A stretch of 7,885 bases of DNA from Paracoccaceae bacterium (GTDB lineage Bacteria > Pseudomonadota > Alphaproteobacteria > Rhodobacterales > Rhodobacteraceae): assembly GCA_007134405.1 (NCBI GenBank), contig SLKW01000360.1:1-7885 (forward strand), read 5' to 3'. The notes under the pieces are model-generated. The model saw nothing but the letters and a program-made list of their open reading frames with translations, had not been told where the DNA came from and made no database searches. Made by a program: the position numbers and the translations under genes. Below are positions 5,312-7,885 of this stretch, one piece after another (positions within the stretch are counted from its first letter, which is position 1; the number at the start of each line of letters is the position of its first letter).

Positions 5312-5761
5312 ATGACCGAAGCCAGGTTCAAGCGCGTCGAGGGAAATGCCGACCTGCCGCTTCCCGCCTACGAAAGCGCGGGCGCGGCGGGGATGGATCT
5401 GCGCGCCTTCCTGCCCGGCGGGCCGCTTCTGTTCGCGCATGGCGATCTGCACCTGATACCGACAGGCTTCTGCGTCGAGCTGCCCGCAGGAACCGAGATG
5501 CAGATCCGGCCGCGCTCGGGACTGGCGCTGAAGCATGGCTTCATCCTGCCCAACAGCCCGGGAACGGTCGATGCCGACTACCGCGGCGAGATCATGGTCG
5601 GGCTGATGTATCTGGGCCGCGAGGGCTATGCCATCCGCCACGGCGACCGCATCGCCCAGGCTGTGATCGCCGATATCCGCCGCGTCTCCATCGTCGAGGT
5701 GAGCACGCTCTCCGCGACCCGGCGCGGCGCCGGGGGGTTCGGCTCGACCGGGCGCGACTGA
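5312..5761 (+). CDS. dut: Deoxyuridine 5'-triphosphate nucleotidohydrolase (dUTPase)
   Basis: The 149-aa protein has all five trimeric dUTPase motifs: I AGMDLRA (26-32), II PRSGLALKHG (67-76), III GTVDADYRGEIMVGL (84-98) with the catalytic Asp87, IV GDRIAQAVI (111-119), and V RGAGGFGSTGRD (138-149) with the uracil-capping Phe143. It hydrolyses dUTP to dUMP and pyrophosphate, keeping uracil out of DNA and supplying dUMP for thymidylate synthesis, as a cytosolic homotrimer. The start is ATG 5312, with AGGAGG (5301-5306) five bases upstream; the GTG at 5282 would overlap mlaC and lacks a ribosome site. Because only 19 bp separate it from mlaC, it is probably in the same transcript. A GC-rich hairpin follows. 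Confidence 0.97.
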   Translation: MTEARFKRVEGNADLPLPAYESAGAAGMDLRAFLPGGPLLFAHGDLHLIPTGFCVELPAGTEMQIRPRSGLALKHGFILPNSPGTVDADYRGEIMVGLMYLGREGYAIRHGDRIAQAVIADIRRVSIVEVSTLSATRRGAGGFGSTGRD

Positions 5762-5781
5762 GCGCTTGTTCCCGCCGAGCG

Positions 5782-5805
5782 CCCGCCCGGCCCCCGACGG
5801 GCGGG
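5782..5805 (+). terminator. dut: GC-rich hairpin after dut, possible terminator
   Basis: CCCGCCCG (5782-5789) and CGGGCGGG (5798-5805) form a perfect eight-pair stem around an 8-nt loop, and can extend by GC pairs past one bulge. It begins 20 bp after the dut stop. Only TTACGTCTT follows rather than a T-tract, so termination may be partial. The rest of the dut-trpC gap (5762-5873) shows a weak TTAGCT -10-like site at 5848 with no good -35. Confidence 0.5.
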
Positions 5806-5873
5806 GCGTTACGTCTTGCAGCGGCTTCCCTTCCCGCACCTTCCGCGTTAGCTAGGGCGCAGGAGGCAACGCC

Positions 5874-6683
5874 ATGTCCACCATCCTCGACCGGATCACA
5901 GCCTACAAGCGCGAAGAGGTTTCCGCCGGCAAGGCCGCGGTGCCGCTCGATGCGATGGAGACACGCGCCCGTGCCGCGCCGCCCACCCGCGGCTTTCTCG
6001 AAGCGCTGCGCCATGCCGCGGTCGGCGGCTACGGCCTGATCGCCGAAATCAAGAAGGCGAGCCCCTCAAAGGGTCTCATCCGCGCCGATTTCGACCCCGC
6101 CACGCTCGCCCGCGCCTATGCCGAGGGCGGCGCGACCTGCCTTTCGGTGCTCACCGACACGCCCAGCTTCCAGGGCGCTGACGACCATCTGGTGCAGGCC
6201 CGCGCCGCGGTCGACCTGCCGGTCCTGCGCAAGGATTTCCTCCACGACCCCTGGCAGGTCGCGCAATCGCGCGCGCTGGGGGCGGATTGCATCCTGATCA
6301 TCATGGCCGCCGTCGATGACGGCCAGGCGGCCGAACTGGAAGCCGCGGCCCGGCGATACGGCATGGACGTCCTGATCGAGGTCCACGACGCGGCCGAACT
6401 CGACCGCGCCACGCGGCTGAAATCGCCGCTCCTTGGGATCAACAACCGCGACCTCAACACGTTCGAGGTCTCGCTGGAGACGACGCGCAAGCTCGCCCGC
6501 CGCGTGCCCGACGACCGGATCATCGTCAGCGAGAGCGGGCTCCACACCCCGCAGGACCTGGCCGACCTGGCGATGTACGGCGCGCGCTGCTTCCTGATCG
6601 GCGAAAGCCTCATGCGGCAGGACGATGTCGCCGCCGCCACGCGCGCGCTTCTGGCCAACCCGCTGACCGCCGACGGGGCCTGA
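5874..6683 (+). CDS. trpC: Indole-3-glycerol-phosphate synthase
   Basis: The 269-aa single-domain TIM barrel matches IGPS. It has an N-terminal helix ([13 protein letters not shown]), [11 protein letters not shown] (57-67), VLRKDF (117-122) with the catalytic Lys120, [10 protein letters not shown] (167-176) with Glu169, [12 protein letters not shown] (188-199), SESGL (219-223) and FLIGESLMR (240-248) for phosphate binding. It decarboxylates and closes CdRP to indole-3-glycerol phosphate, the penultimate pathway step of tryptophan synthesis, in the cytosol. It is not fused to TrpF, unlike E. coli TrpC. The start has AGGAGG (5861-5866) seven bases upstream. The 112-bp upstream gap has no TGG codon on the coding strand, so no tryptophan leader peptide is present. 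moaC starts 3 bp after the stop. Confidence 0.97.
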   Translation: MSTILDRITAYKREEVSAGKAAVPLDAMETRARAAPPTRGFLEALRHAAVGGYGLIAEIKKASPSKGLIRADFDPATLARAYAEGGATCLSVLTDTPSFQGADDHLVQARAAVDLPVLRKDFLHDPWQVAQSRALGADCILIIMAAVDDGQAAELEAAARRYGMDVLIEVHDAAELDRATRLKSPLLGINNRDLNTFEVSLETTRKLARRVPDDRIIVSESGLHTPQDLADLAMYGARCFLIGESLMRQDDVAAATRALLANPLTADGA

Positions 6684-6686
6684 GCC

Positions 6687-7172
6687 GTGGCCGACCTTAC
6701 CCATTTCGACGCCGAGGGCCGCGCGCATATGGTCGATGTGGGCGGCAAGGAGGTGACCGCGCGCACCGCCGTCGCCTCGGGCCATGTCCGCATGCTGCCC
6801 GCGACGCTTGCGCATGTGACCCAGGGCACCGCGAAGAAGGGCGATGTTCTGGGCATCGCGCGGCTGGCAGGCATCATGGCGGCCAAGCGCTGCGCCGATC
6901 TGATCCCGCTCTGCCATCCGCTGCCGCTCACCCATGTCTCGGTCGACCTCAGCCCCGACCCGGCTCTGCCCGGCGTGCGCATCGCCGCCGAAGTCCGCAC
7001 CACCGGCCGCACCGGGGTCGAGATGGAGGCGCTCACCGCCGTCTCGGTCGCCGCGCTCACCGTCTACGACATGCTCAAGGCGGTCGAGAAGTCGATGGAG
7101 ATCGGCGCCATCGCGGTCGAGCGCAAGGAAGGCGGCAAGTCCGGCACCTACACGCGCGAGGGGGCGCGATGA
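6687..7172 (+). CDS. moaC: Cyclic pyranopterin monophosphate synthase MoaC
   Basis: The 161-aa protein is full-length MoaC. Conserved blocks are [18 protein letters not shown] (15-32), [19 protein letters not shown] (50-68), the [13 protein letters not shown] loop (72-84), [19 protein letters not shown] (105-123) and [13 protein letters not shown] (127-139). Lys51, His77, Glu114, Asp128 and Lys131 are all present at the numbering of the E. coli active site. It converts the MoaA product, 3',8-cyclo-7,8-dihydro-GTP, to cyclic pyranopterin monophosphate in molybdenum-cofactor synthesis. The start is a GTG only 3 bp after the trpC stop with just a GGGG upstream, so translation probably depends on coupling to trpC. 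Its stop overlaps the moeA start as ATGA. The partner moaA is not in the window. Confidence 0.97.
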   Translation: MADLTHFDAEGRAHMVDVGGKEVTARTAVASGHVRMLPATLAHVTQGTAKKGDVLGIARLAGIMAAKRCADLIPLCHPLPLTHVSVDLSPDPALPGVRIAAEVRTTGRTGVEMEALTAVSVAALTVYDMLKAVEKSMEIGAIAVERKEGGKSGTYTREGAR

Positions 7173-7885
7173 TCCCGGTCGAAGAGGCGCTCACGCGCGT
7201 CTTCGCGCTCTGTCCCCGCCTGCCCACCGAAACCGTGCCCCTCGCCCAGGCCCTGGGCCGGGTGCTGGCCGAACCCGCGCGCGCCCTGCGCGACCAGCCG
7301 CCCTTTGCCGCATCGGCCATGGACGGCTACGCGGTCGCGGGCACGCCTGCGCCGGGCGACCGACTGCGCGTGATCGGCGAAGCCGCCGCCGGCCGCAGCT
7401 TCGACGGCCCTGTCGGTCCGGGCGAGGCCGTGCGCATTTTCACCGGCGCCCCGGTCCCCACCGGCGCCACCCGCGTGATCATCCAGGAGGATGCCACCCG
7501 CGATGGCGACTGGATCGCGCTCAAGGACGGGTTCGACGAGGCGGGCCATATTCGCCCCGCCGGCGGCGACTTTCGCGCGGGTGACGCGCTTTCGGCCCCG
7601 CGCCGCCTGCGGCCGTTCGACCTGGCGCTCCTCGCCGCCATGAACCGCGCCGAGGCGGTCGTCACCCGCCGCCCGGTCGTGGCCCTGATCGCCACGGGCG
7701 ACGAGCTTGTCATGCCGGGTGAAGACCCGCGCCCCGACCAGATCACCGCCTCGAACACCTTCGCGCTCAAGGCCATGGTCGAGGCCGAGGGGGCGGAAGC
7801 GCGGATTCTGCCCATCGCCCGCGACGATGCCGCGCATCTGCGCGCGGTTCTGGAGCTTGCGCGCGGCGCCGATGTCATTGTCACG
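7169..7885 (+). CDS. moeA: Molybdopterin molybdenumtransferase MoeA (5' part, cut by window end)
   Basis: 239 codons are visible and the frame is open at the edge. The N-terminus [10 protein letters not shown] and [13 protein letters not shown] leads into [13 protein letters not shown] (44-56), whose Asp52 matches the conserved MDGYA aspartate. [20 protein letters not shown] (89-108) and [13 protein letters not shown] (127-139) follow, then the MoCF/MogA-like domain begins with [13 protein letters not shown] (168-180). The window ends at DVIVT, just before the expected GG-S-G molybdopterin-binding loop. MoeA (Glp; gephyrin E domain) inserts molybdate into adenylylated molybdopterin. The family is about 390-410 aa, so roughly 40% is missing. 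The ATGA overlap with moaC (7169-7172) indicates a tightly coupled operon. Confidence 0.96.
   Translation, partial: MIPVEEALTRVFALCPRLPTETVPLAQALGRVLAEPARALRDQPPFAASAMDGYAVAGTPAPGDRLRVIGEAAAGRSFDGPVGPGEAVRIFTGAPVPTGATRVIIQEDATRDGDWIALKDGFDEAGHIRPAGGDFRAGDALSAPRRLRPFDLALLAAMNRAEAVVTRRPVVALIATGDELVMPGEDPRPDQITASNTFALKAMVEAEGAEARILPIARDDAAHLRAVLELARGADVIVT

Noticed and set aside
5762..5873. Tryptophan attenuator leader upstream of trpC
   Set aside because: There is no TGG codon on the coding strand in the gap and no short leader frame with tryptophans. The hairpin there fits a 3' end of dut better.
1..7885. Mobile element, genomic island, CRISPR, tRNA or defence system
   Set aside because: All genes are recognisable housekeeping families with uniform GC-rich codon use, tight operon spacing and no transposase, integrase, long terminal repeats or spaced direct repeats.

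Overview
The window reads as ordinary core chromosome of a high-G+C alphaproteobacterium, most likely of the Rhodobacterales (Rhodobacter/Paracoccus/Rhodovulum-like). The clues are very GC-rich third codon positions, frequent GTG starts, and family-typical proteins: a short DUF421 protein, a COG3146 FemAB-like acetyltransferase, a two-gene mlaA-mlaC unit, and trpC followed directly by moaC and moeA. No transposase, integrase, phage gene, CRISPR array, tRNA or rRNA is visible. The genus cannot be fixed from sequence alone.

Layout. Positions 1-176 (+) hold the end of a Prx5-type peroxiredoxin. It converges, across a 28-bp gap with a small hairpin, on a DUF421/YetF-like membrane protein at 205-681 (-). 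A 267-bp non-coding gap follows (682-948). It holds a candidate yetF-like promoter, three GC-rich hairpins, a 12-bp perfect palindrome and three tandem 11-bp repeats. A minus-strand gene block then runs from 3791 down to 949: RidA family protein, glycerophosphodiester phosphodiesterase (4-bp overlap), COG3146 acetyltransferase (71-bp gap), and pterin-4a-carbinolamine dehydratase phhB (16-bp gap).

A 156-bp divergent intergenic region (3792-3947) carries a good sigma70-type promoter for the plus-strand operon mlaA-mlaC-dut (3948-5761). MlaA is an outer-membrane lipoprotein and MlaC a periplasmic phospholipid carrier with a Tat-type signal. dut follows only 19 bp after mlaC. After a GC-rich hairpin comes trpC-moaC-moeA (5874 to the window end), with junctions of +3 bp and a 4-bp overlap. 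It joins a tryptophan-biosynthesis gene to two molybdenum-cofactor genes. moeA is cut by the window edge just before its conserved TxGGxSxG-type motif.

Together the genes cover redox defence, metabolite damage repair (RidA, PCD), phospholipid turnover and transport (GDPD, MlaA, MlaC), nucleotide-pool sanitation (Dut), tryptophan and molybdenum cofactor. I found no convincing undescribed system. The most unusual DNA is the repeat-plus-palindrome block at 888-932. The operon couplings (mla with dut, trpC with moa/moe, phhB without phhA) are the main contextual points of interest.
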